From Parasedimentitalea marina (lineage in GTDB: Bacteria > Pseudomonadota > Alphaproteobacteria > Rhodobacterales > Rhodobacteraceae): a stretch of 64,000 bases of DNA. This document shows, one piece after another, positions 54,222 through 63,768 of the stretch (its first letter is position 1; the number at the start of each line of letters is the position of its first letter). The position numbers and the translations under genes were made by a program. Below the pieces are notes generated by a model. The model did no database searches. It worked only from the letters and a program-made list of their open reading frames with translations, and was not told the origin of the DNA. The DNA is taken from NCBI RefSeq assembly GCF_004006175.1, contig NZ_CP033219.1:3038001-3102000 (forward strand), written 5' to 3'.

Positions 54222-54773
54222 ATGCCAACTGGAAAAAAACTCAACGGCACGTTGACAGCCTTCATCGAACGACAAGCTCTTTTTTTCGTTGCGACGGCGG
54301 ATAAAACCGGACGGGTCAACCTCTCTCCCAAAGGCATGGATACCCTAAGAATTAAAGGCAACAACCGCGTCACCTGGCTTAACCTCAGCGGTAGTGGCAA
54401 TGAAACAGCCGCTCATGTACAGGCAACCGGCCGAATGACCCTGATGTTTTGCGCCTTTGAGGGCTATGCATTGATCCTGCGCCTATATGGGCAGGCCAAG
54501 GTTTTTCACCCTCGTGATCCTGAATGGACCGACATGGTTGCGGATTTTCCAGACATCGCAGGCAGTCGCCAGATATTTGATCTCACCATCGATCTTGTTC
54601 AAACGTCCTGCGGCACCGGCGTGCCTTTGATGGATTTTCAGAAATCCCGTGCAGAAGACGAACTTGTTCCTTTCTATCAGGAGATGGGGCCGGACGGTGT
54701 AAAGGACTATTGGCGGCGAAAGAACGTGACGACCATTGACGGAACACCGACGGGAATTTTTGACGACCACTAA
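54222..54773 (+). CDS. Pyridoxamine 5'-phosphate oxidase-family protein
   Basis: 183 residues of the PNPOx-like split-barrel flavin-binding superfamily: FIERQALFFVATADKTGRVNLSPKGMDTLRI and NVTTIDGTPTG. The subgroup acts on unknown substrates with FMN or F420-like cofactors. I prefer ATG 54222 (GGGGA 6 bases upstream); ATGs at 54216 and 54189 are in frame. Cytoplasmic. It lies between the exported protein gene and purB without operon partners. Confidence 0.88.
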   Translation: MPTGKKLNGTLTAFIERQALFFVATADKTGRVNLSPKGMDTLRIKGNNRVTWLNLSGSGNETAAHVQATGRMTLMFCAFEGYALILRLYGQAKVFHPRDPEWTDMVADFPDIAGSRQIFDLTIDLVQTSCGTGVPLMDFQKSRAEDELVPFYQEMGPDGVKDYWRRKNVTTIDGTPTGIFDDH

Positions 54774-54916
54774 TATTTGCCTGCAATTTAGCAGACTTTG
54801 TCAGGCAAGGGGGTCTTTTACAGGCAAATTGCCCCATCCCCGCCTGCCCGCCTTGTTGTTTTGCCCCACCTGATCTAATAGGCGCGCATCCCGTCCTATT
54901 ACAAAGGTCCTGGCCT

Positions 54917-56221
54917 ATGATCCCTCGCTACTCCCGCCCCGACATGGTTGCCATCTGGTCTCCGGAAACCAAGTTCCGCATCTGGTACGAGATCGAAGCC
55001 CATGCCTGCGAAGCCATGGCCAACCTGGGCGTCATCCCACGTGAAAACGCTGACGCCGTGTGGAAAGCCAAAGATGTTGAATTCGACGTTGCGCGCATCG
55101 ACGAAATCGAGGCTGTTACCAAACATGACGTGATTGCATTCCTGACCCACCTTGCCGAACACGTTGGCAGTGACGAAGCCCGGTTTGTGCATCAGGGCAT
55201 GACCTCATCAGACGTGCTGGACACCTGTTTCAACGTACAGCTGGTGCGTTCGGCCGACATCCTGATCAAGGACATGGACGGGTTGCTGGCCGCGCTGAAA
55301 AAGCGTGCGATTGAACACAAGGACACCGTCCGCGTTGGCCGCAGCCATGGCATCCACGCCGAGCCCACCACCATGGGCCTGACCTTTGCCCGGTTCTATG
55401 CAGAAATGGACCGCAACCTGGCGCGCCTGAAACTGGCCCGTGAAGAAGTCGCCACCGGCGCAATCTCAGGCGCTGTTGGCACATTCGCCAATATCGACCC
55501 TGCCATCGAAGAACATGTTTGCGAGCAGCTGGGCCTGAGCCCCGAGCCGATTTCCACTCAGGTGATCCCGCGCGATCGTCATGCGATGTTCTTTGCCACC
55601 CTTGGCGTGATTTCCTCTTCTATCGAAAACGTCGCTACGGAAATCCGCCACATGCAGCGCACCGAAGTGCTGGAAGGTGCGGAATTCTTTTCGATGGGGC
55701 AAAAAGGCTCGTCGGCAATGCCACACAAAAAGAACCCGGTTCTGACTGAAAACCTAACCGGTCTGGCGCGTCTGGTACGTTCCGCAGTTGTGCCGGCACT
55801 GGAAAACGTCGCCCTGTGGCACGAGCGTGATATCTCGCACTCGTCAGTCGAACGCGCGATTGGCCCAGACGCCTGTGTCACCCTGGACTTTGCCCTAGCC
55901 CGCCTGACTGGCGTGATCGACAAGATGCTGGTCTACCCCCAGAACATGCTGGACAACATGAACAAGTTCCCCGGCCTGGTGATGAGCCAACGGGTGCTTC
56001 TGGCGCTGACGCAGGCCGGTGTGTCGCGCGAAGACGCCTATTCCATGGTGCAGCGCAATGCGCTGAAAGTCTGGGAAGAGCGTCTCGACTTCCGCGAGCT
56101 GCTGCTGGCGGATGCCGACGTGGTTGCTGCGTTGGGTGAAGACGGTGTCAACGAAAAATTCGACATGGGCTATCACACCAAACACGTCGACACGATCTTT
56201 GCTCGGGTTTTCAAAGACTAA
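54917..56221 (+). CDS. purB: Adenylosuccinate lyase
   Basis: 434 residues, fumarase/aspartase superfamily. The diagnostic loop SSAMPHKKNPVLTENLTGL (flexible catalytic loop with Ser) is present, as are VGRSHGIHAEPTTMG, the His site HEGMTSSD-type segment (VHQGMTSSDVLDTC), and RVLLALTQAG. It works twice in purine synthesis (SAICAR and adenylosuccinate). A perfect hairpin follows its stop. Start ATG 54917. Confidence 0.98.
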   Translation: MIPRYSRPDMVAIWSPETKFRIWYEIEAHACEAMANLGVIPRENADAVWKAKDVEFDVARIDEIEAVTKHDVIAFLTHLAEHVGSDEARFVHQGMTSSDVLDTCFNVQLVRSADILIKDMDGLLAALKKRAIEHKDTVRVGRSHGIHAEPTTMGLTFARFYAEMDRNLARLKLAREEVATGAISGAVGTFANIDPAIEEHVCEQLGLSPEPISTQVIPRDRHAMFFATLGVISSSIENVATEIRHMQRTEVLEGAEFFSMGQKGSSAMPHKKNPVLTENLTGLARLVRSAVVPALENVALWHERDISHSSVERAIGPDACVTLDFALARLTGVIDKMLVYPQNMLDNMNKFPGLVMSQRVLLALTQAGVSREDAYSMVQRNALKVWEERLDFRELLLADADVVAALGEDGVNEKFDMGYHTKHVDTIFARVFKD

Positions 56222-56226
56222 TAAGA

Positions 56227-56250
56227 CAAGGCCTGGGTAACCAGGCCTTG
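56227..56250 (+). terminator. Hairpin after purB
   Basis: CAAGGCCTGG-GTAA-CCAGGCCTTG: a perfect 10-bp stem with a 4-base loop, 6 bp after the purB stop codon. Only C/T-rich sequence follows, no T-tract. Confidence 0.6.
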
Positions 56251-56526
56251 CCTCTCCCATCGGGTCGCTGTTGTCCGGCGCCTGCACATTTATGTCACCC
56301 ACACTTCCAAAAACCTACCCTGACGGGCCCGAGGGCGAGATTGACCACCGCAGTATTTTGGCCTTCCACTGCGCATCTAAACAGCCTCATCAACGACTAT
56401 TGCCTCAGTTCAACAGGAATTGTGACTTTGGCAAATTTCAGCTCATTTGCCCTGTTCTGAGATCAGATTTTGATGCGCGTTTGGGTCTGGGCTACACTTA
56501 CACAGTCCCCAGTACGGAGAATTGTC

Positions 56527-56682
56527 GTGAGTATCAAAATTGCAGTCGCCACTATTGTCGTCCTGATGTCCGCCAATGTGGCATTCGCCTGCTCTAAGCA
56601 GCACCAGCAAACTCAGTCATGCGGCGTCGGAACGGTCTGGGATGCCGAATCTATGACCTGTACCAAACAGGTTTCGAGCTAA
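56527..56682 (+). CDS. Small exported Cys-rich protein
   Basis: 51 residues. GTG start at 56527 with GGAGA upstream. Signal peptide VSIKIAVATIVVLMSANVAFAC, then ~30 residues with three cysteines after the leader boundary, in the pattern C-GxGTVWDAESMTC. This resembles a minimal chitin-binding/peritrophin-like knot and recurs in the next gene (CWGVRVWDEAKKRC). The pair is probably derived from a common module. Too short for a confident family. Confidence 0.6.
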   Translation: MSIKIAVATIVVLMSANVAFACSKQHQQTQSCGVGTVWDAESMTCTKQVSS

Positions 56683-56790
56683 GGTCGGATCACCCAGATG
56701 TGACGACGAGATCGGACATTTGTGATCTCACGTTCAGAACTTTTAGGGGTAAAGTAACGACGTGCTTTGCAAGTAATCAGGTAGTAAATT

Positions 56791-57321
56791 ATGCGTACGC
56801 TCCTCATTTTACTCATGTGTTTGCCCGGCTATTCCTTTGCTGCGGGCGGTGACGACAAGGGCGCCCCAAAACCCACGCAGACCACAAAATCCTGCTGGGG
56901 TGTCAGGGTCTGGGACGAAGCAAAAAAGCGCTGCGTGCGGCCAAAAGAATCCTCTTTGGATACTGACGGATTGTACGGTGCTGTGCGCGAGCTGGCCTAT
57001 GCCGGTCGATATACTGACGCGCAGGGTGTTTTGTTGGCAATGACGGACCAAAGTGATGACCGGGTGCTGACCTATTGGGGTTTCACCCATCGCAAGCTCG
57101 GCAACATTGAGCTGGCAAACGCATTTTACAGTCAGGCCATCGCGCAGAACCCCAACAATATTTTGGCCCGGTCTTATATGGGGCAAGGTTTTGTCGAACA
57201 GGGTATGCCGGCGCAGGCCTTGGCCCAGTGGACAGAAATCCGGGCCCGAGGAGGCACGGGAACCTGGGCCGAAGAATCTCTGCGCAAGGCTTTGGAAATG
57301 GGTCAGGGATTCAGCTACTGA
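56791..57321 (+). CDS. Exported TPR protein with a Cys motif
   Basis: 176 residues. Signal peptide MRTLLILLMCLPGYSFAAG; a linker with CWGVRVWDEAKKRCV, the same C-(x2)-VWD-(x~5)-C pattern as in the preceding small protein; then two to three tetratricopeptide repeats (ELAYAGRYTDAQGVLLAM; YWGFTHRKLGNIELANAFYSQAIAQNPNN; YMGQGFVEQGMPAQALAQWTEI). TPRs mediate protein contacts, here in the periplasm. AGGT only weakly precedes ATG 56791. Confidence 0.85.
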   Translation: MRTLLILLMCLPGYSFAAGGDDKGAPKPTQTTKSCWGVRVWDEAKKRCVRPKESSLDTDGLYGAVRELAYAGRYTDAQGVLLAMTDQSDDRVLTYWGFTHRKLGNIELANAFYSQAIAQNPNNILARSYMGQGFVEQGMPAQALAQWTEIRARGGTGTWAEESLRKALEMGQGFSY

Positions 57322-57399
57322 CTTCAGCCTTTCTTTACCGCTACTGGCGTAACCTGCTTCTGAACCAAAGAAGAATCTTTTAGGTATAGGGGCGCAAGA

Positions 57400-58500
57400 A
57401 TGCAGCACGATTTGGCCTTGGCGTTACCGCCGGCATCTACTCTGGGCGGCTTTGACGCTTTGTCACCCTCTTCCTCCATGAACGGGCTGAATGGCAGGGC
57501 TAAAGCTGCAATTGTTGTGCGTCTTTTGCTGAACGAAGGGGCCGACATCCCACTGGAGGAACTGTCTGACGAAATGCAAACCGCGCTGACCCAGCAAATG
57601 GGCCGGATGGGACTAGTGGACCGTGACACGCTGCATTCCGTCGCCAATGAATTTGCTGAAATGCTGGACAACGTTGGACTGTCTTTTCCCAATGGATTGG
57701 CCGGTGCATTGTCGGCAATGGAAGGTAAAATCAGCCGCCAGACGGAACGCCGCCTGCGCAAAGAGGCTGGCGTGCGCCAATTCGGCAATCCGTGGGAGCG
57801 CCTTAGAACCCTACCAGCCGAGGACCTTGCCGAATTGGCCGAAGCAGAAAGCACTGAAGTTGCTGCTGTTATGCTGTCAAAACTGGACACCGCCAAGGCC
57901 GCCGAGATGCTCAGTCACATGCCGGGGCCAGTAGCCCGCCGAATTACCTATGCGGTGCGCTACACCGGTTCGGTGACACCCGAAACAGTAGATCGCATTG
58001 GCCTGTCTCTCGCCGCCCAGATTGAGGCGCGACCGGAAATTGCCTTTGAAGAAACCCCCGGTGAGCGTATTGGCGCCATTTTGACCCAATCGGTTGCCGC
58101 CAAGCGCGAGGAAGTCCTGACAGCTCTGGGCGAAGAGGACGAAGATTTTGCCACGGATGTCCGCAAATCGATATTTACCTTTGCGATTATTCATCAGCGC
58201 GTCAACATGATCGACGTACCACGGATTATCCGCGTTGTGCCTCAACCGGATCTGGTGACCGCCTTTGCCTTTGCCTTTGCCGGTGACGAAGACGAAACCG
58301 CAAGTGCCGAGTTTATGCTCGCCAATATGTCAGGCCGGATGGCCAACAACATTCGTGACGAAATCGCGGAAAAGGGCAAGGTCAAAGCCTCTGTCGGCGA
58401 GGCCGCTATGAATACAGTTGTGAATGTCATGCGCGAACTGGTTCAGTCCGGTGAGATGCAGCTTCGTGCACAGGAAGAAGATGACGAAGACGAGGGCTAG
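57400..58500 (+). CDS. fliG: FliG-like flagellar motor switch protein
   Basis: 366 residues with FliG character: an N-terminal armadillo-like domain (GRAKAAIVVRLLLNEGADIPLEELSDEMQTALTQQMGRMG), middle domain, and a C-terminal charged domain (SIFTFAIIHQRVNMIDVPRIIRVVPQPDLVTAFAFA ... ANMSGRMANNIRDEIAEKGKVK) that meets the stator in classical FliG. The conserved EHPQ motif is not evident and the acidic tail (EEDDEDEG) is unusual. It is far from any flagellar gene cluster in the window, so the protein may be a divergent FliG. Confidence 0.8.
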   Translation: MQHDLALALPPASTLGGFDALSPSSSMNGLNGRAKAAIVVRLLLNEGADIPLEELSDEMQTALTQQMGRMGLVDRDTLHSVANEFAEMLDNVGLSFPNGLAGALSAMEGKISRQTERRLRKEAGVRQFGNPWERLRTLPAEDLAELAEAESTEVAAVMLSKLDTAKAAEMLSHMPGPVARRITYAVRYTGSVTPETVDRIGLSLAAQIEARPEIAFEETPGERIGAILTQSVAAKREEVLTALGEEDEDFATDVRKSIFTFAIIHQRVNMIDVPRIIRVVPQPDLVTAFAFAFAGDEDETASAEFMLANMSGRMANNIRDEIAEKGKVKASVGEAAMNTVVNVMRELVQSGEMQLRAQEEDDEDEG

Positions 58501-58616
58501 ACCCGGTTCAAGTGACATCCAGCTCAGCGGTTAGGCGGGCTGCTTGTGCCCGCTAGGTATGGGGTTTATGATCCGATTGCTGATCTTGCCCCAATCCTAC
58601 AGGTTCCCTCTCTTTC

Positions 58617-59534
58617 ATGCCCATTGATCCTTCTGGTCTGTCGCGCATGTCCCGCGCCAAATATCTGACAAGCAACTTATTCCTGCGCGGCGTCATTGCC
58701 GGGTTGGGCTTGATCCCATATCGTTGGCGCGTTCCAGTAATGGGTCGTCTGGTCAGTGCCTTGGCACCCGTCGTCGGGTTTGACAAACGTGTCCGTGATA
58801 ATCTGAAATTGACGCGCCCGGATCTGTCCAAAGCTGAGGTCGCCACATTGTGCCGCGAAGTGAGCAACAATGCCGGACGCACGTTAATTGAGCTTTATGC
58901 CGGTCAGCCCTTCCTGGACAGGGCCCATGCGGCGCCGATCTCAGGGCCCGGTTTGGCCGCATTGGAGGCCGCGCGGGCTGCGGGCCGACCCGTCATTCTG
59001 GTGACCGGCCACTTCGGAAATTACGATGCGGCGCGTGCAAATCTGATCGGACGGGGCCATAACATGGGCGCTCTCTACCGGCGCATGGCCAACCCTTATT
59101 TCAACGCCCACTATGTACGCTCGATTGAACGGATCGGCAAACCGATGTTCGAACAAGGCCGCCGGGGCATGATGGAAATGGTGCGCCACCTGAAAGGCGG
59201 CGGCGTCATCGCCATCGTCGCTGACCTGCATTCACATGGTGGTGAAGACATTGAATTCTTTGGCAAACCGGCCGTTACATCTATTGTACCCGCAGAATTG
59301 GCGTTGAAATATAACGCTGCCATGATCCCAGTCTATGCCATACGGCATGACAATGGTCTGGATTTCGAAATCACCATGCATGCGGAAATTCCACACAGCG
59401 ATCCGGTAACCATGACACGCGCTGTCTGCGATGATCTAGAGACCCTGGTGCGTCAACATATGGGGCAATGGTTCTGGATTCATCGCCGCTGGAAGCCCTA
59501 CGCGCGCAGACCAGCAAAAACCGTACAGGACTGA
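58617..59534 (+). CDS. Lauroyl/myristoyl acyltransferase-like (LpxL family)
   Basis: 305 residues, LpxL/HtrB lipid A biosynthesis acyltransferase family. The HX4(D/E) catalytic box is GHFGNYDAA; other blocks are NNAGRTLIELYAG, GGGVIAIVADLHSHGGEDIEFFGKPAVTSIVPAELALKYNAAMIPVYA and QWFWIHRRWK. It acylates lipid A precursors or a related lipid at the inner membrane. The N-terminal ~25 residues carry a hydrophobic stretch for membrane association. It starts 116 bp after fliG; no obvious operon. Confidence 0.9.
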   Translation: MPIDPSGLSRMSRAKYLTSNLFLRGVIAGLGLIPYRWRVPVMGRLVSALAPVVGFDKRVRDNLKLTRPDLSKAEVATLCREVSNNAGRTLIELYAGQPFLDRAHAAPISGPGLAALEAARAAGRPVILVTGHFGNYDAARANLIGRGHNMGALYRRMANPYFNAHYVRSIERIGKPMFEQGRRGMMEMVRHLKGGGVIAIVADLHSHGGEDIEFFGKPAVTSIVPAELALKYNAAMIPVYAIRHDNGLDFEITMHAEIPHSDPVTMTRAVCDDLETLVRQHMGQWFWIHRRWKPYARRPAKTVQD

Positions 59535-59574
59535 CAACCTTGCCGCAGCGCTCCACGGCACGCAGCTATAGGGC

Positions 59575-60276
59575 TCAATCAACCCGCGCGGCGGCAAGGA
59601 TTGCTCCGAACGGGTCTTGCTGCACCAGCACCGCAACCGGTTGTGCACCTGTAAGGGGCACCGAAATTACCGCCTCGGCTTGGCCATCCCAAGGACCCAC
59701 CTGCTGCCAGTCTTCAACCACCTGGGCATAGTTGAATTGATGCCCAGCCAACTCTCCTCGGGTGATTTCAGCAGTCTTCACCGGGGCAAACTGCACAATC
59801 TGCACTTTCAGGTTTTCCTGCGGCAGATCCACCAATGGCAGCAATCTGATGGTCAATACCTGCCCCTCTCGATCCGTCTTAATCTGCACTTTCGGCTGCT
59901 CGCTTAGATGCTTTGAAATCACGTCTGACAGCTGCATCGCATCAGCGCCGACCACATCATCCTGCCCCATAATCACCATTTGCGGCGTGTATATCATGGT
60001 TCGACCGGCGGTATGCGCATAGCCCTTTTGCCTCACAGTATGCGCCGATCTGGCAAACTGGTCTTTCCAGCCGATGTAATCCCAATAGTCCACGTGCAGC
60101 GCCAGCGGCAGTACGTCATCCCGCTCTGCCAGGCGATGCAACAGAGCATCGGCCGGGGGGCAGGATGAACATCCTTGCGACGTAAACAGTTCAACCACCA
60201 CCGGTCCTGACTGCGCCTGTGCCGTCAGCGGCAGCCCCATCCACAGTGCGGCCAAAAAGGATATCCAAACGTTCAT
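59575..60276 (-). CDS. DUF1223 exported protein (thioredoxin-like)
   Basis: 233 residues. Signal peptide MNVWISFLAALWMGLPLTAQA, then a thioredoxin-like fold with the conserved ELFTSQGCSSCPPADALL (two Cys) and HVDYWDYIGWKDQFARSAHTVRQ, diagnostic for DUF1223 (COG5429). GRTMIYTPQMVIMGQDDVVGAD follows. A periplasmic redox or metal-handling role is assumed. It diverges from acnA across 222 bp. Confidence 0.93.
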   Translation of the reverse strand: MNVWISFLAALWMGLPLTAQAQSGPVVVELFTSQGCSSCPPADALLHRLAERDDVLPLALHVDYWDYIGWKDQFARSAHTVRQKGYAHTAGRTMIYTPQMVIMGQDDVVGADAMQLSDVISKHLSEQPKVQIKTDREGQVLTIRLLPLVDLPQENLKVQIVQFAPVKTAEITRGELAGHQFNYAQVVEDWQQVGPWDGQAEAVISVPLTGAQPVAVLVQQDPFGAILAAARVD

Positions 60277-60498
60277 TACTGGTCTTTCTACTTACTCTGC
60301 GAATCTGGTTTATCTGCCAGACAGCGGCAAAGCCAATCAATCATTCTTGAAACCAAAGTGACCGGTTCGTTCGCATTTTGTGTACTATTGCATACAAAAC
60401 GACACTCTGCGACGTTTCAGCTATTGAACACAAGGCTCTCATGTTGCAAACAGCCCCCAGCGAATTCCCTATTTCCACATCCCAAAGGGAGGCCACCC

Positions 60499-63186
60499 AT
60501 GCCTATCACCGTCGGACAGGACACCGCCAAGACACGCAAAGAGCTAAGCGTTAACGGCAAGACCATTTCCTATTACTCGATCCCCGCCGCCACAGAGGCC
60601 GGCCTGGGTGATTTCTCGAACCTGCCTGCAGCCCTGAAAGTGGTGCTGGAGAACATGCTGCGTTTCGAAGACGATGGCTTTTCGGTCTCGGTTGACGATA
60701 TCAAAGCCTTTGCCGAGTGGGGTGCCAATGGTGGCAAGAACCCCCGCGAGATTGCTTACCGCCCTGCCCGCGTGCTGATGCAGGACTTCACCGGCGTTCC
60801 AGCCGTTGTCGATCTGGCCGCCATGCGTGACGGCATTAAGGCGCTTGGTGGTGACCCACAGAAGATCAACCCGCTGGCGCCGGTCGATCTGGTTATCGAC
60901 CACTCGGTGATGATCGACGAATTTGGCAACCCACGTGCGTTCCAAATGAACGTCGACCGCGAATATGAGCGCAACATGGAGCGTTACCAGTTCCTGAAAT
61001 GGGGCCAGGGCGCGTTTAACAATTTCCGCGTTGTGCCTCCGGGAACCGGTATCTGTCACCAGGTGAACGTCGAGTATCTGGCCAAGACCGTTTGGTCTGA
61101 CACTGACCAAAACGGTAACGAGGTCGCCTATCCGGACACGCTTGTGGGCACTGACAGCCACACCACCATGGTCAACGGCATGGCCGTTCTGGGCTGGGGT
61201 GTTGGCGGTATCGAAGCCGAAGCCGCGATGCTGGGCCAGCCGATCTCAATGCTGATCCCCGAGGTTGTTGGCTTTGAGCTAACCGGCTCAATGGTCGAAG
61301 GCACCACAGGCACCGATCTGGTTCTGAAGGTCGTCGAACTGCTGCGCGCCAAGGGTGTGGTTGGTAAGTTTGTCGAATTCTACGGCGAAGGTCTGGACCG
61401 TCTGCCGTTGGCAGACCGTGCCACCATTGCCAACATGGCCCCCGAGTATGGCGCCACCTGTGGTTTCTTCCCGATTGATAACGAGACCCTGCGCTACCTG
61501 CGCAACACCGGTCGCGACGAAGATCGTGTTGCCCTGGTCGAAGCCTACGCCAAGGCAAACGGGTTCTGGCGCGGAGCAGACTATGCGCCAATCTATACCG
61601 ACACTATGTCGCTGGACATGGGCACAATTGTTCCGGCGATCTCCGGTCCTAAGCGTCCACAGGACTATGTCGCCCTGAGCAACGCCAAGGATGCCTTCCG
61701 TCGCGAAATGGAAGAGACCTTCAAGCGTCCCATGGGCAAAGAAGTCGCCGTCAAAGGTGAAGACTACACCTTGGACAGCGGCAAGGTAGTGATCGCCTCG
61801 ATCACATCCTGTACCAACACATCGAACCCCTACGTCATGATCGGCGCTGGCCTGGTGGCCCGCAAAGCCGCAGCGCTGGGTCTGGACCGCAAGCCTTGGG
61901 TGAAAACCTCGTTGGCACCGGGTTCGCAAGTCGTATCCGCCTATCTGGAAGCCGCAGATCTGCAAAAAGATCTGGACTCGGTTGGTTTCAACCTCGTGGG
62001 CTATGGCTGCACCACCTGTATCGGTAACTCCGGCCCAATTCAGGCCGAACTGTCCGAGGCCATCGCCGAAGGCGATTTGGTTGCAACGGCTGTTCTGTCG
62101 GGTAACCGCAATTTTGAGGGTCGTATCAGCCCTGATGTGCGCGCCAACTATCTGGCCTCACCGCCGCTGGTGGTCGCCTATGCATTGGCAGGCACCATGG
62201 ACATCAACATCGACACCGATGTGATCGCTCAGGACAAAGACGGCAACGACGTCTACCTGAAAGACATCTGGCCGACCACTCAGGAAGTTGCGGAACTGGT
62301 CGAACAGACCGTCACCCGCGCAGCCTTCCTCGAGAAATACGCTGATGTGTTCAAGGGCGACGACAAATGGCAGGGCGTAGAGACCACCGACGCCGAGACC
62401 TATGATTGGCCTGCTGCCTCGACCTACATTCAGAACCCGCCCTACTTCCAGGGCATGAGCACTGAACCGGGTACAATCAGCAATATCAAAGACGCCAAGG
62501 TTCTGGCCATTCTGGGCGACATGGTCACCACCGACCACATCTCGCCTGCGGGCGGCTTTGCCACCACCACTCCGGCTGGCGGCTACCTGCTGGAGCGCCA
62601 GGTGCAACCGCGTGAGTTCAACTCATATGGGTCGCGTCGCGGCAACCACGAGATCATGATGCGCGGCACCTTTGCCAACATCCGCATCAAGAACGAGATG
62701 CTGGACGGCGTCGAAGGCGGTTACACCACTGGTCCCGATGGCAAACAGGCGGCGATCTATGAAGCGGCTATGGCCTACCAAGAGGCCGGCACTCCGCTGG
62801 TGATCTTTGGCGGCGAACAATACGGCGCTGGCTCCTCGCGTGACTGGGCGGCCAAGGGCACAGCCCTGCTGGGCGTCAAGGCTGTGATCACCGAAAGTTT
62901 TGAGCGTATCCACCGCTCGAACCTGGTTGGCATGGGTGTTATTCCACTGGAATTCACCAATGGTGACAGCCGCAAGTCGCTGGGCCTCACCGGTGAAGAG
63001 ACTGTATCGATCACTGGTCTGGACACCATCCAGCCACTGCAGGAAGTGCCCTGCGCGATCACCATGGCGGATGGCTCGGTGAAAGAGATCACCCTGAAGT
63101 GCCGCATCGATACCGCGCCCGAGATCGAATACATCGAGCACGGCGGCGTGCTGCACTATGTGCTGCGCAACCTGGCCAAGTCGTAA
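60499..63186 (+). CDS. acnA: Aconitate hydratase A
   Basis: 895 residues, AcnA/IRP type. Fe-S ligands are present (ITSCTNTSNP, GYGCTTCIGNSGP), with substrate-binding GTDSHTTMVNGMAVLGWGVGGIEAEA and VLSGNRNFEGR; the C-terminal swivel domain carries YGAGSSRDWAAKGTALLGVKAVI. It isomerises citrate to isocitrate in the TCA cycle. ATG 60499 follows AAAGGGAGG, so I use it rather than the longer frame from 60358. An intrinsic terminator lies after the stop. Confidence 0.98.
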   Translation: MPITVGQDTAKTRKELSVNGKTISYYSIPAATEAGLGDFSNLPAALKVVLENMLRFEDDGFSVSVDDIKAFAEWGANGGKNPREIAYRPARVLMQDFTGVPAVVDLAAMRDGIKALGGDPQKINPLAPVDLVIDHSVMIDEFGNPRAFQMNVDREYERNMERYQFLKWGQGAFNNFRVVPPGTGICHQVNVEYLAKTVWSDTDQNGNEVAYPDTLVGTDSHTTMVNGMAVLGWGVGGIEAEAAMLGQPISMLIPEVVGFELTGSMVEGTTGTDLVLKVVELLRAKGVVGKFVEFYGEGLDRLPLADRATIANMAPEYGATCGFFPIDNETLRYLRNTGRDEDRVALVEAYAKANGFWRGADYAPIYTDTMSLDMGTIVPAISGPKRPQDYVALSNAKDAFRREMEETFKRPMGKEVAVKGEDYTLDSGKVVIASITSCTNTSNPYVMIGAGLVARKAAALGLDRKPWVKTSLAPGSQVVSAYLEAADLQKDLDSVGFNLVGYGCTTCIGNSGPIQAELSEAIAEGDLVATAVLSGNRNFEGRISPDVRANYLASPPLVVAYALAGTMDINIDTDVIAQDKDGNDVYLKDIWPTTQEVAELVEQTVTRAAFLEKYADVFKGDDKWQGVETTDAETYDWPAASTYIQNPPYFQGMSTEPGTISNIKDAKVLAILGDMVTTDHISPAGGFATTTPAGGYLLERQVQPREFNSYGSRRGNHEIMMRGTFANIRIKNEMLDGVEGGYTTGPDGKQAAIYEAAMAYQEAGTPLVIFGGEQYGAGSSRDWAAKGTALLGVKAVITESFERIHRSNLVGMGVIPLEFTNGDSRKSLGLTGEETVSITGLDTIQPLQEVPCAITMADGSVKEITLKCRIDTAPEIEYIEHGGVLHYVLRNLAKS

Positions 63187-63208
63187 AAACAGCCATTCTA
63201 GGCTCTTG

Positions 63209-63238
63209 AACATGTCCCTCTCTGGGGGCATGTTTTTT
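63209..63238 (+). terminator. Intrinsic terminator after acnA
   Basis: AACATG-T-CCC (63209-63218) pairs with GGG-G-CATGTT (63225-63234), one T-G wobble, followed by T residues to 63238. The next gene begins at 63240, so readthrough would be needed for co-expression; its promoter may overlap this site. Confidence 0.75.
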
Positions 63239-63239
63239 C

Positions 63240-63659
63240 ATGTTCAAATTATTTTATGAGTTGCCTATCTCCGTAGGCACTTTGCCTGAAGAGTACCCAA
63301 TCAAGGTTCCACATTTTGTGCTGCTCTTGTGTCGGGGTGATGTAGATCCTGATTGGCAGTGGAAAGTCGCGAAATGGATTGTGCACTCGTCTGCCATGAC
63401 TGCTGCGGCGTGGGGGCCAAACACGACCAAATGGGATGATGCAATTGACTGGGCCCTCATTCAGGAACAAGACGAAGGGCGATTAGATAACGCGCGATTT
63501 ATCCTAACAACATGGCACGACGACGAGCCAATTGAGGACACGCTGGAGTTCCTAGCGCCGATGTCCTCCGAAAAGCCACCCTGCGAGGGACTATTGGTTC
63601 TAAATGCTCAAAACACTTCAGTACCGCTCGGCAGAATTGGATACCTTCTGGGCAAGTGA
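63240..63659 (+). CDS. Hypothetical protein (DUF7684-like)
   Basis: 139 residues, cytoplasmic by appearance. VPHFVLLLCRGDVDPDWQWKVAKWIVHSSAMTAAAWGPNTTKWDDAIDWALIQ resembles small families encoded near immunity or accessory genes (DUF7684), with a characteristic W-x-D-x-x-D-W core. Start ATG 63240 directly follows the acnA terminator T-tract. Assignment is tentative; no catalytic motif. Confidence 0.6.
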   Translation: MFKLFYELPISVGTLPEEYPIKVPHFVLLLCRGDVDPDWQWKVAKWIVHSSAMTAAAWGPNTTKWDDAIDWALIQEQDEGRLDNARFILTTWHDDEPIEDTLEFLAPMSSEKPPCEGLLVLNAQNTSVPLGRIGYLLGK

Positions 63660-63768
63660 AGGCCTTGTGAGATTCTGTGAAAACCGGCGCCATCAGGCCA
63701 ATAACTGCACAGACCCTGTGTGTGAATGCTGTATTGCCGTGGCCCGATACGCCACCGATAGTCCGGGC

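Noticed and set aside
53958..54275. 105-codon minus-strand ORF
   Set aside because: Spans the gap and overlaps the PNPOx-like gene start; no start site and no domain.
61288..61965. 225-codon minus-strand ORF (and 60544-61161, 62623-63231)
   Set aside because: Antisense shadows of acnA created by its codon bias.
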